Source of the DNA: Micromonospora inositola
GTDB lineage: Bacteria > Actinomycetota > Actinomycetes > Mycobacteriales > Micromonosporaceae
Assembly (NCBI RefSeq): GCF_900090285.1
Contig: NZ_LT607754.1
Coordinates: 558,001-622,000, forward strand
DNA length: 64,000 nt
Reading direction: 5' to 3'
Shown piece by piece: positions 32,891 to 42,399 of this stretch. Below the pieces are notes generated by a model. It was not told where the DNA came from, made no database searches, and saw only the letters and a program-made list of their open reading frames with translations. The translations under genes were made by a program, and so were the position numbers. Position 1 is the first letter of the stretch, and every line of letters starts with the position of its first letter.

Positions 32891-34159
32891 GTGAGAGGCG
32901 TTTCGCTGGTCAACGCTGCCCACTCGTCGCCAGACCTCGGCACGAAGCCTCCCCCCGGGTACCGGATGCCAGATCTGCTCCGGCGGCTCGTCGCGCCCGA
33001 ACGGCTCTACATCGCCGCCCTCGGTCTGACCGGCCTGGCGGCGGTCATGTCGGTGGCGCTGCCCGCCGCCGAGCGCGGCGAGCTCTCCGCGAACATGGTC
33101 AGCGCGACGCTGGGCGCCGCCGTCGGCGGACTGTCGCTGGACACCTTCCTGCTGTCCCGCCCCGGCGGTTGGGTCTTCTCCCGGGGCCGGACCTGGGTCG
33201 TCGCGATCCTCGGGATCTCGATTCTCCTCTCCGGTGTCGCCGCCGCCCTGCTCACCGCGGTGGCCGGCGTCGGTAGTTACCTGGTCTGCGTGGGTTCTGC
33301 TGCGGGCCTGACCGTCTTCAACACGGTCTCGTCGATCGCGCTGCGACAGAAGAGCTTCCGGCTCGTCTACTCGATGCGTGCGGCGAGCGGGGCCGTCCTG
33401 GTGGGCGGTTACGCCGCCCTTTACGCCGTCGGGCAGCTCGACGGCGGCCTGTGGAGCCTGGTCTGGCTTGGCGTGCAGTGGCTCAGCGCGCTGGCCGTGT
33501 GCGGCCTGGTGCTGCGGATGGTCTCGCGGGTCGGGTCAGCCCCGGCGCCCACGGCCGCGGGATCGGACTACCGCGCCGACATGCTCGCGGTCGGGAACCT
33601 GCATGTCGGGATCTTCGCGCAAATGATGACGCTCCGGTTCAACCAGATTCTGGTGGCCAGGTTCGTCGGGGCCGGTCCGCTCGGCGTCTACGCCCTGGCG
33701 GTCGCGGCGTTGGAGTTCGCACAGGCCGGCGCCGTGGTGCGCGCGCAGCGGATCCTCACCGACCGTGACGGCGACGCCGCCGCACACCGGGCCGCACCTG
33801 TTGTCAACGCGGCGATCCCGGTGGCCCTGGCCGCCGTGGCCGGACTGGCGGTGCTGGGCTTCCTGCAGCCGGAGTACCGGCACGCGTGGATCGTGGGTCT
33901 CTGCCTCCTGCCCGGGACGCTGGCCACGGCGGCCGGCAAGACCTGGAGCTCGCTACTTCTGAAGAAGCGTGGCGAGCGGGCAACCACGGTCGTAGCCATC
34001 GTCACGCTGACCGTCGCGATACCCGCCTACTTCGCGATCATCCCCTGGGGTGGCGTGATCGGAGCGGCGCTCGCCTCCTCGCTCGCCTACGCCGTACACG
34101 CCTTCACCTCACGTGCGAGCTTGCGAAAGTCGCAGCCGCCAAATCCTGGGACGGTATGA
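32891..34159 (+). CDS. Wzx-like polysaccharide flippase, 422 aa
   Basis: About 12 transmembrane segments with the MOP/Wzx-like layout and a central MTLRFNQILVARFVGAGPLG, typical of polysaccharide exporters (the F-NQIL-V-R pattern at the start of the second half). It would flip the lipid-linked repeat unit across the membrane. GTG start at 32891 with GGGGGAGACGA ahead. A 257-bp gap after rfbC likely contains its promoter. Next gene begins within 2 bp of the stop. Confidence 0.8.
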   Translation: MRGVSLVNAAHSSPDLGTKPPPGYRMPDLLRRLVAPERLYIAALGLTGLAAVMSVALPAAERGELSANMVSATLGAAVGGLSLDTFLLSRPGGWVFSRGRTWVVAILGISILLSGVAAALLTAVAGVGSYLVCVGSAAGLTVFNTVSSIALRQKSFRLVYSMRAASGAVLVGGYAALYAVGQLDGGLWSLVWLGVQWLSALAVCGLVLRMVSRVGSAPAPTAAGSDYRADMLAVGNLHVGIFAQMMTLRFNQILVARFVGAGPLGVYALAVAALEFAQAGAVVRAQRILTDRDGDAAAHRAAPVVNAAIPVALAAVAGLAVLGFLQPEYRHAWIVGLCLLPGTLATAAGKTWSSLLLKKRGERATTVVAIVTLTVAIPAYFAIIPWGGVIGAALASSLAYAVHAFTSRASLRKSQPPNPGTV

Positions 34160-34160
34160 G

Positions 34161-35012
34161 TTGGATGTCTCGATTGTGGTCCTCGCCTGGGAGGACTACG
34201 AGCGCACGCGTGCCTGTGTGTTGTCGTTGCCCGCCGAGGCGGAGATCGTCGTCGTCGACAACGGGAGCTCGGAGGGCATTCGGCAGGCGCTGAGCGAGTT
34301 CTGTGCTCGACAGGGAGTCAGGTACGTCCAGTCCGACTCGAACCTGGGTTACGCCAAGGGGATGAACCTGGGCGTTCGACACACCACCAGGGCGAACGTC
34401 ATCCTGTCGAACAACGACATCATCGTCCATGAGGGTGCGGTGGAGCGGCTGCTGGCGGCACTCGAGGATTCCACGGTGGGCGCCGCATTTCCCGGCGTCG
34501 TCACCCCGTCGGGGGTACCCCAGACGGAGGGTGGTCGCTTCCTCAGCGTGCGGGTGGGAATGGCCCACGCCACCGGCCTGAGTCTGGTTGTCCCGAGCCT
34601 GCGGATCATCGCCGAGCCGACGAAGGCGGACTGGCTGACCGGGCCGTTCGTGGCGCTGCGGCGGAGCACTCTCGACGCGATCGGTGGCGTTGACGAGACA
34701 TCCTTCTTCTACGGCGAGGACATGCGCCTCTGCTGGGCGGTACGGCAGCGGGGCCTGCGCCTGGCGTACCTGCCCGACGCGGTGATCACGCACGAGGACG
34801 ACGTCACCGCCAAGCGGCGCTGGTCCGAGGAGGAGATCTCACAGCGTCGGACGCGCGAGTTCATCCGGGCCACCCGGCAGATGGCCGGCAGGCGGGGCCA
34901 GGTGGCCAGCGCCGCCTTCGTGTTGGGAGTCCTGCTGCGGGCGGCGGTCGGCCGGAATCCGGTACGGCGGGCGATCGCACGTGGCGCCCTCGAAGGACTA
35001 CGTGTCCGATGA
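34161..35012 (+). CDS. GT2 glycosyltransferase (rhamnosyltransferase-like), about 283 aa
   Basis: GT-A fold. It opens with VSIVVLAWEDYERTRACV, has IVVVDNGSSEG (nucleotide-sugar site), NLGYAKGMNLGVRHTTRANV and ILSNNDIIV in place of the DxD, and WLTGPFVALRRSTLDAIGGV and FFYGEDMRLCWAVRQRGLRL near the catalytic base. The pattern is that of WbbL-type rhamnosyltransferases, consistent with the rfb genes. The start is uncertain: TTG 34161 follows the flippase stop directly and fits the family N-terminus; GTG 34113 would add 16 residues inside the flippase gene. Confidence 0.85.
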   Translation: MDVSIVVLAWEDYERTRACVLSLPAEAEIVVVDNGSSEGIRQALSEFCARQGVRYVQSDSNLGYAKGMNLGVRHTTRANVILSNNDIIVHEGAVERLLAALEDSTVGAAFPGVVTPSGVPQTEGGRFLSVRVGMAHATGLSLVVPSLRIIAEPTKADWLTGPFVALRRSTLDAIGGVDETSFFYGEDMRLCWAVRQRGLRLAYLPDAVITHEDDVTAKRRWSEEEISQRRTREFIRATRQMAGRRGQVASAAFVLGVLLRAAVGRNPVRRAIARGALEGLRVR

Positions 35013-36103
35013 AGGTGCTGTTCGTCTGCACCACGGGCGGCTCTGGCCGGCGCCAGTTCGGTGGCGCGGAGCGGATCTTGACAGAGATCATCCCCGCGCA
35101 TGCCCGGACCAATGTCGACGTCATCGCCGCGACCTCTGACGACGAGGTAGGTGCCTCCCTCCGGGAGTCCGGAGTCCCGTGGGTGAATCTCAGCGCGGCC
35201 AGCCGGGTCGACCTGAGCTACGCCCGGGCACTCAGGCACCTCGTCGACGAGGTCAAGCCGGACGTGGTATGTGCCCACCTGCTCTCGGCGGCGATGCACT
35301 CCCGGGCCGCCCTGACCACGGCAAGCCGTCGTACGCCATTGGTGGTCACCATGCACACCAGCCTGTGGCAGTTCCGCGACACGGCACCATCACTGAAGCG
35401 GAAGGCCAGCATCCAGTCCAACATCACGCTCGACCTCGTCATGCGTCGCCTACGTCCGCACGCGAGCGTGGCGGTGTCGCAGTTCGAGGCGGAGGAGCTG
35501 CGCAACCGCGGCCACGTCAAGAACGTCCACCTGATCCCCAATCCCCTCCCGGCGACCTGGCCGGCTCCCACGCCGGCTCGGATGCCGGACCCGTCCCGCC
35601 GGCTCCTGGTCGGCTACCTGGGGCGGGTGGAGCCCGAGAAGGGCGTCGACCTGATGCCCGAGGTCGCGTCGCTCATGCCGGACACCGATTTCGCGATCGC
35701 CGGCAGCGGGGTGCTGGCCCTGGATCCCCGGCCGAACCTCGAATGTGTCGGCCGGGTCAACGCCGCCGATTTCCTGCGGCAGCTCGACTGCCTTGTGGTG
35801 CCGTCCCGGGTCGAGGCCTTCGGTCTGAGCGCCCTCGAGGCGATGTCACTGGGCGTGCCGGTGGTCCACTCGGGTGCCGGCGGCCTGGCGGAGGTCACCC
35901 GGCACGCGGCGGGAACGCTGGCGTTCCAGAGCGACCTCGTACCCGCGTCGATCGCCGCCGCGATCCGCCAGGCCGTCGGCGCGACGAGCCCGGAGCAGCG
36001 GCACATGGTCGCGGACTGGTACGCGAAGGAGTACGCCTTCGATCGGTGCGTGGAGCGGTGGCAGAGCCTCTACCGGTCGCTTCTGACGAGGAACGCCACA
36101 TGA
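35009..36103 (+). CDS. GT4 glycosyltransferase, 364 aa
   Basis: GT-B fold. N-terminal acceptor domain (KVLFVCTTGGSGRRQFGGAE), linker, then donor domain with VGYLGRVEPEKGVDLMPEVA and the E-x7-E motif in VEAFGLSALEAMSLGVPVV. Uses an activated nucleotide sugar at the cytoplasmic face. Overlaps its neighbours on both sides by 4 bp (ATGA), so it is inside one operon. Confidence 0.9.
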   Translation: MKVLFVCTTGGSGRRQFGGAERILTEIIPAHARTNVDVIAATSDDEVGASLRESGVPWVNLSAASRVDLSYARALRHLVDEVKPDVVCAHLLSAAMHSRAALTTASRRTPLVVTMHTSLWQFRDTAPSLKRKASIQSNITLDLVMRRLRPHASVAVSQFEAEELRNRGHVKNVHLIPNPLPATWPAPTPARMPDPSRRLLVGYLGRVEPEKGVDLMPEVASLMPDTDFAIAGSGVLALDPRPNLECVGRVNAADFLRQLDCLVVPSRVEAFGLSALEAMSLGVPVVHSGAGGLAEVTRHAAGTLAFQSDLVPASIAAAIRQAVGATSPEQRHMVADWYAKEYAFDRCVERWQSLYRSLLTRNAT

Positions 36104-37542
36104 GCTTCCGGACGTATCTCAACATCGGGCTCTGGGTCGCCGCGGTCGCCGTCGTCGTACCGGTCTTCCTGATCAATCCCGCGACCGGCGTGGTGGCGGC
36201 ATTCGCCGCCGTCGCCGTCATCGCGGTGCGGTCCGCCTTCTGGCTCGCGGTCTGTTCCGCCGCCTGGTCGCTCGTCTTCCTCGCCGTGCTCACGATCCCG
36301 GGACCGTACGACTCCCCGGCGGGTCGCGGCGTCATCCCGGTACTGGGGCTCTTCGTGGCCTGCTTCCTCGCCGCCTGGTACGCCGGCCGGCGGCTGGCCG
36401 GCGACGGCCGACCGGACCCGGCGGCGGAGCCGGAGCCCGGCCCTCCGCTGTGGTGGATCCGGCCAACGGACCAGTCGGTGCGCCCCGGCTCGTCGGCGGC
36501 TGGCCGGACCCGGTCGACCCGACCCACGTTGCGGTGGCCGTCGGACAACCGCCTCACGGCGTTCCTGCTGGTCGTGCTGCTCATCGCCATCATCGGAGGC
36601 GCGCTGAAGTTCGGCACGACGCTGCCTCCGCTCTTCGCCGAGAACCCGGACGTGGCCCGGGCGTCGCTGGGCGAGAAGTCGAACATCTACGTCGGTCTGC
36701 TCGCGGAGGCGTGGACGCTCGGCATGGCGATCTCCCTCCTGCGCGCGTTGAACGGCAAGGCGGAGGCCCGCTGGCGCTACCTCCTGCTGGTCGTGGTCTT
36801 CACGTTCGGCGCAGCGCTGGGAGCCAGCAAGAACTCGGTCCTGGTCGGCATCGTCCCGGCGCTCGTCGCCGCCCTCTCCACCCGCCGCGAGACGGCCATG
36901 AGCAGCCGGAACCGGCGGATCGCGGCGCTGGTCGTGATTCTGATCGGACTGGGCGCCGTCGGCGGGGCGGTCTACCTCGGCGGGCAGCGGACCCTGGCCG
37001 GCACCGGCACCTTCGAGGACCAGTTCCGGGCCCAGTACGGTGGCAACCCGATCTACACGAGCGTAGGGTCCCTGGACCTGTCGCTCAGTTCGTCGGTGGA
37101 GACGTTCGGCCGGCTCTGGGAACATCGCGCGGAGCACGAGCTGGCCTGGGGCCGTTACTCGCTGACGTTCACCGGTTCGGTCGGCGACCGGTTCCTCGGG
37201 CCGGTCGACCTTTACAAGGTCACCGGCGGGCTCAGCCAACCGTTCTACATGAACACCGCGACGTTCGCGGCCGTGCCGTTGATGGACTACGGTCCGGTCG
37301 GCGCGGCCATCTTCCTGGCCCTGACCGGGCTCTGTGTCGGCTTCGTCGAGCGCCGCCTCGGCCAGACCCGAAGTCCGGCGCACCATCTGGGGCGGGCCTT
37401 CCTCATCTACTACGCCACCTTCGGGGTCTACGAGTTCTACCCGGTCATCCAGCCGTTCTGGTTGTCTCTCGTGCCCGGTCTCGTCGCGTTCTATCTGGTC
37501 AGCAACCCATCCAGGCTGGTGATGCCCACGTGGAAACCCTGA
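36100..37542 (+). CDS. Wzy-like polysaccharide polymerase, 480 aa
   Basis: About ten membrane segments, a cytoplasmic Pro/Arg-rich loop (residues about 95-150) and a large outer loop (residues about 295-390: GRYSLTFTGSVGDRFLGPVD) as in O-antigen polymerases of the EpsG/Wzy type. There is no strong sequence signature; the call rests on topology and position between glycosyltransferases. ATG overlaps the GT4 stop by 4 bp; the end overlaps the next gene by 13 bp. Confidence 0.65.
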   Translation: MSFRTYLNIGLWVAAVAVVVPVFLINPATGVVAAFAAVAVIAVRSAFWLAVCSAAWSLVFLAVLTIPGPYDSPAGRGVIPVLGLFVACFLAAWYAGRRLAGDGRPDPAAEPEPGPPLWWIRPTDQSVRPGSSAAGRTRSTRPTLRWPSDNRLTAFLLVVLLIAIIGGALKFGTTLPPLFAENPDVARASLGEKSNIYVGLLAEAWTLGMAISLLRALNGKAEARWRYLLLVVVFTFGAALGASKNSVLVGIVPALVAALSTRRETAMSSRNRRIAALVVILIGLGAVGGAVYLGGQRTLAGTGTFEDQFRAQYGGNPIYTSVGSLDLSLSSSVETFGRLWEHRAEHELAWGRYSLTFTGSVGDRFLGPVDLYKVTGGLSQPFYMNTATFAAVPLMDYGPVGAAIFLALTGLCVGFVERRLGQTRSPAHHLGRAFLIYYATFGVYEFYPVIQPFWLSLVPGLVAFYLVSNPSRLVMPTWKP

Positions 37543-38441
37543 CGATCGTCACGGTGCTCTACCGGTCCAGCGACATGCTCGCCGAGACGCTGCCCACCTG
37601 GGTCCGGAGTGCCGACGGGCTTCCGGTGCGGTTCGTCTTCGCCGACAACTGGCCGGAGGACGGCTGCGAGAAGGTCATCGCCAACTGTCTGGACGACGAC
37701 CGGTACGAGTACCTTCCAGACTCGTCGAATCCGGGGTTCGCGGCCGGCTGCAACCGGGCGGTGGCGAGCGCGTCGACGAGTCACGTTCTCCTGCTGAATC
37801 CGGACGTCTGGCTGCCCGACGACGCGCTGGCCCGGATCTGCGCCGCCATCGCCGAGGACCCCGGTACGCCGATCGCGGTCGGTCTGGCGATGCACGGCGG
37901 CGAGTTCGTCGGCATCGACCTGAACCCGATCTCGCTGTTCATCGACCGGTCGGCCACGGTGTCCCGCGGGCCGGTGGGTCCGTCGGGCGGCGCCGCCGTC
38001 TTCCCGACCGACCTGTTCCGCCGGTTCGGCGGGTTCGATGAGCACTTGTTCGCCTGGGGCGAGGACGCCGATCTGGCCTTCCGGCTCTACGCGTCCGGCG
38101 TACGCACCCGTCCGCTGGACCTGGTGCTACCGCACGCAGGCGGCCACAGCGTCGAGGGTGACAACAAGCTCCAGGGCTTCCGTGCCTTCCTGCTGGCCCG
38201 CAACCGGCTTTTGGTCGCGGCCCGGACCTTCACCTGGCCGCTGATGCTCGTCGCAATACCGATGCTCGCGTTGGCGCACCTCGCGCTGGCCGCCCGCCGG
38301 GTGCGTCAGGGCCTGTTGCGACCGTTCCTTCGCGGCGTGGGACGTGGCCTGCGGGAGGGGCCGGCCGCCCGTCGGCGATGGAAAGGCAAGCGGTTCGGCT
38401 TTGCATCCCTGTTCAGCTATCTGACGGTTCGGAGAGCGTGA
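37530..38441 (+). CDS. GT2 glycosyltransferase, 303 aa
   Basis: GT-A enzyme: IVTVLYRSSDMLAETLPTWV, VRFVFADNWPEDG, NPGFAAGCNRAVASASTSHV, LLLNPDVWLPDDAL (DxD counterpart NPD) and GGFDEHLFAWGEDADLAFRL. Resembles rhamnosyl- or galactofuranosyltransferases. A C-terminal hydrophobic stretch (MLVAIPMLALAHLALAARRV) may attach it to the membrane. GTG start inside the polymerase gene. Confidence 0.88.
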   Translation: METLTIVTVLYRSSDMLAETLPTWVRSADGLPVRFVFADNWPEDGCEKVIANCLDDDRYEYLPDSSNPGFAAGCNRAVASASTSHVLLLNPDVWLPDDALARICAAIAEDPGTPIAVGLAMHGGEFVGIDLNPISLFIDRSATVSRGPVGPSGGAAVFPTDLFRRFGGFDEHLFAWGEDADLAFRLYASGVRTRPLDLVLPHAGGHSVEGDNKLQGFRAFLLARNRLLVAARTFTWPLMLVAIPMLALAHLALAARRVRQGLLRPFLRGVGRGLREGPAARRRWKGKRFGFASLFSYLTVRRA

Positions 38442-39316
38442 TGGCAGGACGTCACTGGAGTGTCGTGACGGTCACCTACAACTCGGCGGCCACGCTGCGC
38501 CGGTGCTGGCGCGGCGAGACCAAGCCGTACGAGTGGATCGTCGTGGACAACTGTTCCGACGACGACTCGGTCAAGGTCGCCGAGGAGTTGGGCGCCCGGG
38601 TGATCCGGCTACCGGAGAACGTCGGCTTCGCCAAGGCCAACAATGTCGGGCTACGCGAGGCGGCGGGTGAGCACGTCCTGTTCGCCAACCCGGACCTGGA
38701 AATCTGTCCGGACGGCTTCGACGTGCTGAGGCGGCACCTCGACGCGCACGGCGGTCTGGCAGCGCCCCAGCTGCTCTCGTCGGAGGGCGTTCCCCAAGCC
38801 AACGGCCGCGGATTTCCCTACGCCACCGCGAAGCTGGGCAACCGGAAACTCTGGCCGTTGTCCCGGCTGCATGCCTCGTACCGGCTGACGGCCGAGCCTG
38901 GTGCGGCAGTCTGGGTGGCCTGGGTGATGGGCGCCGCAGTCGCCGCACGGACTGCGGATTTCATCGAGCTGGGCGGATGGAACGAGCGGTTCTTCCTCTA
39001 CTACGAGGACCACGAGCTCGGTCTGCGTGCGTGGCGCAGGGGTTTTCCGGTGGCACTGCTCGGCGACGTCCGGTGGACCCATCACTGGGGCCGCGCGACG
39101 AACTCGTTCCGGTGGTCGCGGGCGCACACGCTGGAATTGCAGAGCGCCAGGACATTCTTCGGCATGTTTCCGGAGTTCCTGGTCGGCTTCCCTCCGGCCG
39201 CCCGCCGGCACCGGCAGGCGGCAACCCTGATCGGCTCGCCCGTGTCGGCCGCGCCGGTCACCACGAATGGCGAGCCGCCAGCGGCGCCATCCCAGCCGGG
39301 GCTTCAGGTCCCCTGA
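38441..39316 (+). CDS. GT2 glycosyltransferase, 291 aa
   Basis: Second GT-A enzyme in tandem: WSVVTVTYNSAATLRRCWRG, WIVVDNCSDDDSVKVAEELG, NVGFAKANNVGLREAAGEHV, LFANPDLEI and GGWNERFFLYYEDHELGLRA. Its start codon shares one base with the preceding stop (TGATG). A Pro/Thr-rich tail of about 25 residues follows the catalytic part. Sugar specificity is not predictable; rhamnose is available from the neighbouring pathway. Confidence 0.9.
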   Translation: MAGRHWSVVTVTYNSAATLRRCWRGETKPYEWIVVDNCSDDDSVKVAEELGARVIRLPENVGFAKANNVGLREAAGEHVLFANPDLEICPDGFDVLRRHLDAHGGLAAPQLLSSEGVPQANGRGFPYATAKLGNRKLWPLSRLHASYRLTAEPGAAVWVAWVMGAAVAARTADFIELGGWNERFFLYYEDHELGLRAWRRGFPVALLGDVRWTHHWGRATNSFRWSRAHTLELQSARTFFGMFPEFLVGFPPAARRHRQAATLIGSPVSAAPVTTNGEPPAAPSQPGLQVP

Positions 39317-39317
39317 A

Positions 39318-40895
39318 GTGCTTCGCCTGCGCATGCCTTCGCCCGCAGCGCCTGAGGACTGGCGCCGCACCGCCGTGGGAAAGAAAAGGCCAGGCATCTG
39401 GAGATCGGTTCCCTTTGTCGCCTACTTTCTCCTGTTCGCCGCCTGGGCGCTGGCAATGCCCTACAACGGGTCTCCCGACGAAGCCGCGCACATCTGGCGG
39501 GCATACGGCGCGGCTTCGGGGGACGTGGCACCGGCGTTGGCCGAGAAGGGCGCGGTACAGGACGTTCCCCGCAGCCTTCCACCCGACGCCTGCTTCGCCG
39601 GCAGAGCGTACGTGCCCGCGAATTGCGGCGGCCGGGAGCCGGGTGGCGACGAGACCCTGACCGCGGTGGACACACCGGCGGGCCGGTACAACCCGCTCTT
39701 CTACCTGGCCGTCGGTTGGCCACTGGTCATCTCCCCGGACATGGCCGGCGTGATCGTTGCCCGGCTGGTCAACGCCGCGCTGGTCGCGGGCCTGTTCGGA
39801 TGGGCGACTCTGGTCGCCGTCTCGCTCCGCCGGCGCGGCGCGACCGCCGGTCTGATCGTCGCGCTCACGCCAATGACCGCCCATCTCGCCGGGGCCGTCA
39901 ACCCCAACGCGATCGAGATCGCTGCCGGCGTCGGGCTGGTGACGGCCCTGATCGCGATCCTGTTCGAACCGGACACGGCCGGCAGCGTGCGCTCGGCCTG
40001 GTGGCTAGCCGGCACTTCCGGCGCCGTGATGTTGAACGTCCGGGCCGCCGGGCCGATCTGGTTCGCCATCATCGTGGCCATCATGCTGGTGCCGCTTGGC
40101 CGCCGCCGCTATGTGGCCCTGGCACGGTCGAACCGCACCTGGTGGTTGGTGGACACCTGGGCGGTGACGGGACTGGCCGGAGGTGCCTGGACCCTGTGGA
40201 AGCGCTCGTACGAGATCGTTCCGTCTCCCCCGACCAGGACGCTGTCCATGGAAGACGCCCTGAAGATTGAAGTGGTCCGTCGGTTTCCGAAGTTCGCCGA
40301 CCAGATGATCGGCGTCATGGGCTGGCTCGACACTCCCCTCCCGATCGCGGTCTACCTCGCGTGGTGGTTGACCACCGGCACCCTCGCCATGCTCGCCCTT
40401 GCGGTAGGGCGACCAGCCGACCGGTGGAGGGTCCTGGGCCTGGCCGGATTGGGACTGGCCGTCCCCGTGCTGATCGAGGTTGTCAATGTCAACCAGTACG
40501 GGTTCATCTCCCAGGGCCGGTATTTCCTGCCAATGTTGGTGGGCGTTCCGATCCTCGCCGGTTACCTGCTGGGCGAGCGCGTCCCGTTCGATCTGACCCC
40601 GAGGCTGACCAAGCTCTTCGTGGTCATCCTGCTGCCGGCGCAGGTCAGCTCTCTCTGCTACACCATGATCCGGTATCAGCGGGGGATGTTCGTGAGTCGC
40701 CCACCGTCGCTCAACCCCGTCGGCGGAGCGTGGCAGCCGGCGATCGGCTCGGTACTGCCCATCGCCATCGCGGTGGGCGCCGCAGTTCTCTTCATCCTGT
40801 TCTACTACCGGATCGGCGCACGATCCGCTGTGGACGTGCCAGCCGATGATGACCGTCACTCACCCGCCAGCGTGGAGCCTGATTTGTCGGCGTAG
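39318..40895 (+). CDS. DUF2142 multi-pass membrane protein, 525 aa
   Basis: GT-C-like. The first transmembrane segment is followed by an extracytoplasmic NGSPDEAAHIWRAYGAASG (the Asp-Glu pair typical of polyprenyl-phosphate-sugar transferases), then about 10-11 further segments and an outer loop with QYGFISQGRYFLPMLVGVP. DUF2142 proteins are found in O-antigen and arabinan/mannan-type clusters. It may add a side sugar from a lipid carrier made by the DPM1-like enzyme nearby. GTG 39318 or ATG 39333 could be the start. Confidence 0.82.
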   Translation: MLRLRMPSPAAPEDWRRTAVGKKRPGIWRSVPFVAYFLLFAAWALAMPYNGSPDEAAHIWRAYGAASGDVAPALAEKGAVQDVPRSLPPDACFAGRAYVPANCGGREPGGDETLTAVDTPAGRYNPLFYLAVGWPLVISPDMAGVIVARLVNAALVAGLFGWATLVAVSLRRRGATAGLIVALTPMTAHLAGAVNPNAIEIAAGVGLVTALIAILFEPDTAGSVRSAWWLAGTSGAVMLNVRAAGPIWFAIIVAIMLVPLGRRRYVALARSNRTWWLVDTWAVTGLAGGAWTLWKRSYEIVPSPPTRTLSMEDALKIEVVRRFPKFADQMIGVMGWLDTPLPIAVYLAWWLTTGTLAMLALAVGRPADRWRVLGLAGLGLAVPVLIEVVNVNQYGFISQGRYFLPMLVGVPILAGYLLGERVPFDLTPRLTKLFVVILLPAQVSSLCYTMIRYQRGMFVSRPPSLNPVGGAWQPAIGSVLPIAIAVGAAVLFILFYYRIGARSAVDVPADDDRHSPASVEPDLSA

Positions 40896-40930
40896 GCCCC
40901 CATGCAGGCCCATGGAGACGAGGCCGCCAC

Positions 40931-41287
40931 ATGCGTCTGACTTTGCTCACCGGAGCCACCGGACTGATACTGCTGGCCATCGTCGTCGAGATGATGCGCC
41001 GTCGCCAACTGCGCGAGAAGTACGCGGCGCTGTGGGTCGCCGTCGCCTTGGCGGCCCTGCCGCTGGCCTTCTTTCCCCGCTTGCCGGACCATCTCGCCGG
41101 GCTGCTGGGCGTAGTGAACGGCGTCAGTCTCGTGCTCTTCAGCGCCGTAGCCTTCCTCCTATTGATCACGATTCACCTGAGCTGGGAGCTGAACCGGCTG
41201 GAGGTCAAGACCCGGGTCCTCGCCGAGGAGGTCGCCCTGCTGCGTGCGCCATCAGCGGTAGACGGGACGGCCGATGATCTCGAATAA
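40931..41287 (+). CDS. DUF2304 small membrane protein, 118 aa
   Basis: Three transmembrane segments (residues about 4-22, 33-49 and 60-83), then a coiled-coil-like cytoplasmic tail ending LAEEVALLRAP. DUF2304 proteins are routinely encoded next to DPM1-like GT2 enzymes and are thought to be their membrane partners. The stop lies 14 bp inside the next gene, which is such an enzyme. Confidence 0.85.
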   Translation: MRLTLLTGATGLILLAIVVEMMRRRQLREKYAALWVAVALAALPLAFFPRLPDHLAGLLGVVNGVSLVLFSAVAFLLLITIHLSWELNRLEVKTRVLAEEVALLRAPSAVDGTADDLE

Positions 41288-42050
41288 CCGCATCCTGGTC
41301 ATCATTCCGGCTTGGAACGAGGCTGAGTCCGTCGCCGGTGTCATCCGTGAGGTGGCAACCGAGCTGCCGGGCGTCGGTTTGCTCGTCGTGGACGACGGGT
41401 CGGCGGACGCGACGGCCGCTGCGGCCCGCGGGGCAGGTGCGCTGGTCTTGCGTCTGCCGTACCACCTCGGGGTGGGTGGGGCGATGCGACTCGGTTACCG
41501 CTACGCCCGAGACCACGGGTACGACGTGGCGATTCAGGTCGACGCCGACGGGCAACACGATCCGCGATTCGTGCCCCAACTGGTGGCCGCGCTCGAGAAG
41601 GCGGACATGGTGATCGGCGCCAGGTTCGCGGGCGTCGGCAACTATCCGGTCAAGGGCCCGCGGCGCTACGCGATGATCCTCCTCGCCAGAGCACTCAGTC
41701 GGGCCACCAGATCGCCGTTGAGCGATGTCACCTCCGGCTTTCGCGCAGTGAACCGGCGCGTAATCGAGATCTTCGCCCGTTCGTACCCGGTGGAATACCT
41801 CGGGGACACCGTCGAAACCGTGATGCACCTGGCGCGGCTCCGGCTACGCGTCATTCAGGTGCCGGTCGCGATGCGACCCCGAATGGCCGGCACCCCTAGC
41901 CAGACCCCCGCCAGAGCAGCCCTCTACCTGGCTCGCGCCGTGGTCGTGCTGGGACTGGCGTTGGTCCGCCGCTACGAACCCGAACCTACGCTGGCGCCGG
42001 TGAATCCGACAGTATCCAGAATGGCGGACCCGCAGTCCTCGACGCCCTGA
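41274..42050 (+). CDS. GT2 polyprenyl-phosphate sugar synthase (DPM1-like), 258 aa
   Basis: ILVIIPAWNEAESVAGVIRE, LLVVDDGSADAT, GVGGAMRLGYRYARDHGYDV, AIQVDADGQHDP (DxD) and SDVTSGFRAVNRRVIEIFAR define the dolichyl-phosphate-mannose-synthase-like family. No C-terminal membrane domain, so it likely works with the DUF2304 protein encoded immediately upstream (14-bp overlap). It would supply the lipid-linked sugar for the GT-C-like proteins at 39318 and 42400. Confidence 0.9.
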   Translation: MISNNRILVIIPAWNEAESVAGVIREVATELPGVGLLVVDDGSADATAAAARGAGALVLRLPYHLGVGGAMRLGYRYARDHGYDVAIQVDADGQHDPRFVPQLVAALEKADMVIGARFAGVGNYPVKGPRRYAMILLARALSRATRSPLSDVTSGFRAVNRRVIEIFARSYPVEYLGDTVETVMHLARLRLRVIQVPVAMRPRMAGTPSQTPARAALYLARAVVVLGLALVRRYEPEPTLAPVNPTVSRMADPQSSTP

Positions 42051-42399
42051 CCGAAGTCACGGTTGTCCCTGGCACAGGTTCGTTGCGTACCCGTTGCGCC
42101 GTCGGATCGTGCAGGCGCGTGCCGTGCTGGCGTCGATCAGGTCACCCGTCGCCGCCGATCCGGACGTGTCAGTTGCGGCGCTGAGTGTTTCCTCGACACG
42201 AGCGGGCGCGTGTCCGGGACCTGAGATAGCGGGTGCGCACGGCGTGCAAGAAATCGTTAATTGTGGGCATAACGGCCCGAAGCGTGTTGGGAGTCGGGGC
42301 AAGTCGGGACGCTCATCCGGCATCGGTAGCCCATGTCGAAAACGGGTGGAGCAACCGATAGGATGTCGCCGACCAAATGCCGAGCCACGGGGCGGACGC
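42051..42399. other. 349-bp intergenic region before the 655-aa membrane protein
   Basis: Open in one frame continuous with the following gene, but the residues (VLASIRSPVAADPDVSVAAL and onward) have no family character and no ribosome-binding site. It more likely holds the promoter: TAGGAT at 42359-42364 is a fair -10, although no convincing -35 accompanies it. Lower GC content than the flanks. Confidence 0.45.

Noticed and set aside
35179..36099. N-terminal extension of the Wzy-like frame
   Set aside because: It overlaps the GT4 gene antiphase and is Arg/Gly/Pro-rich; the membrane protein starts at 36100 with a coupled ATG.
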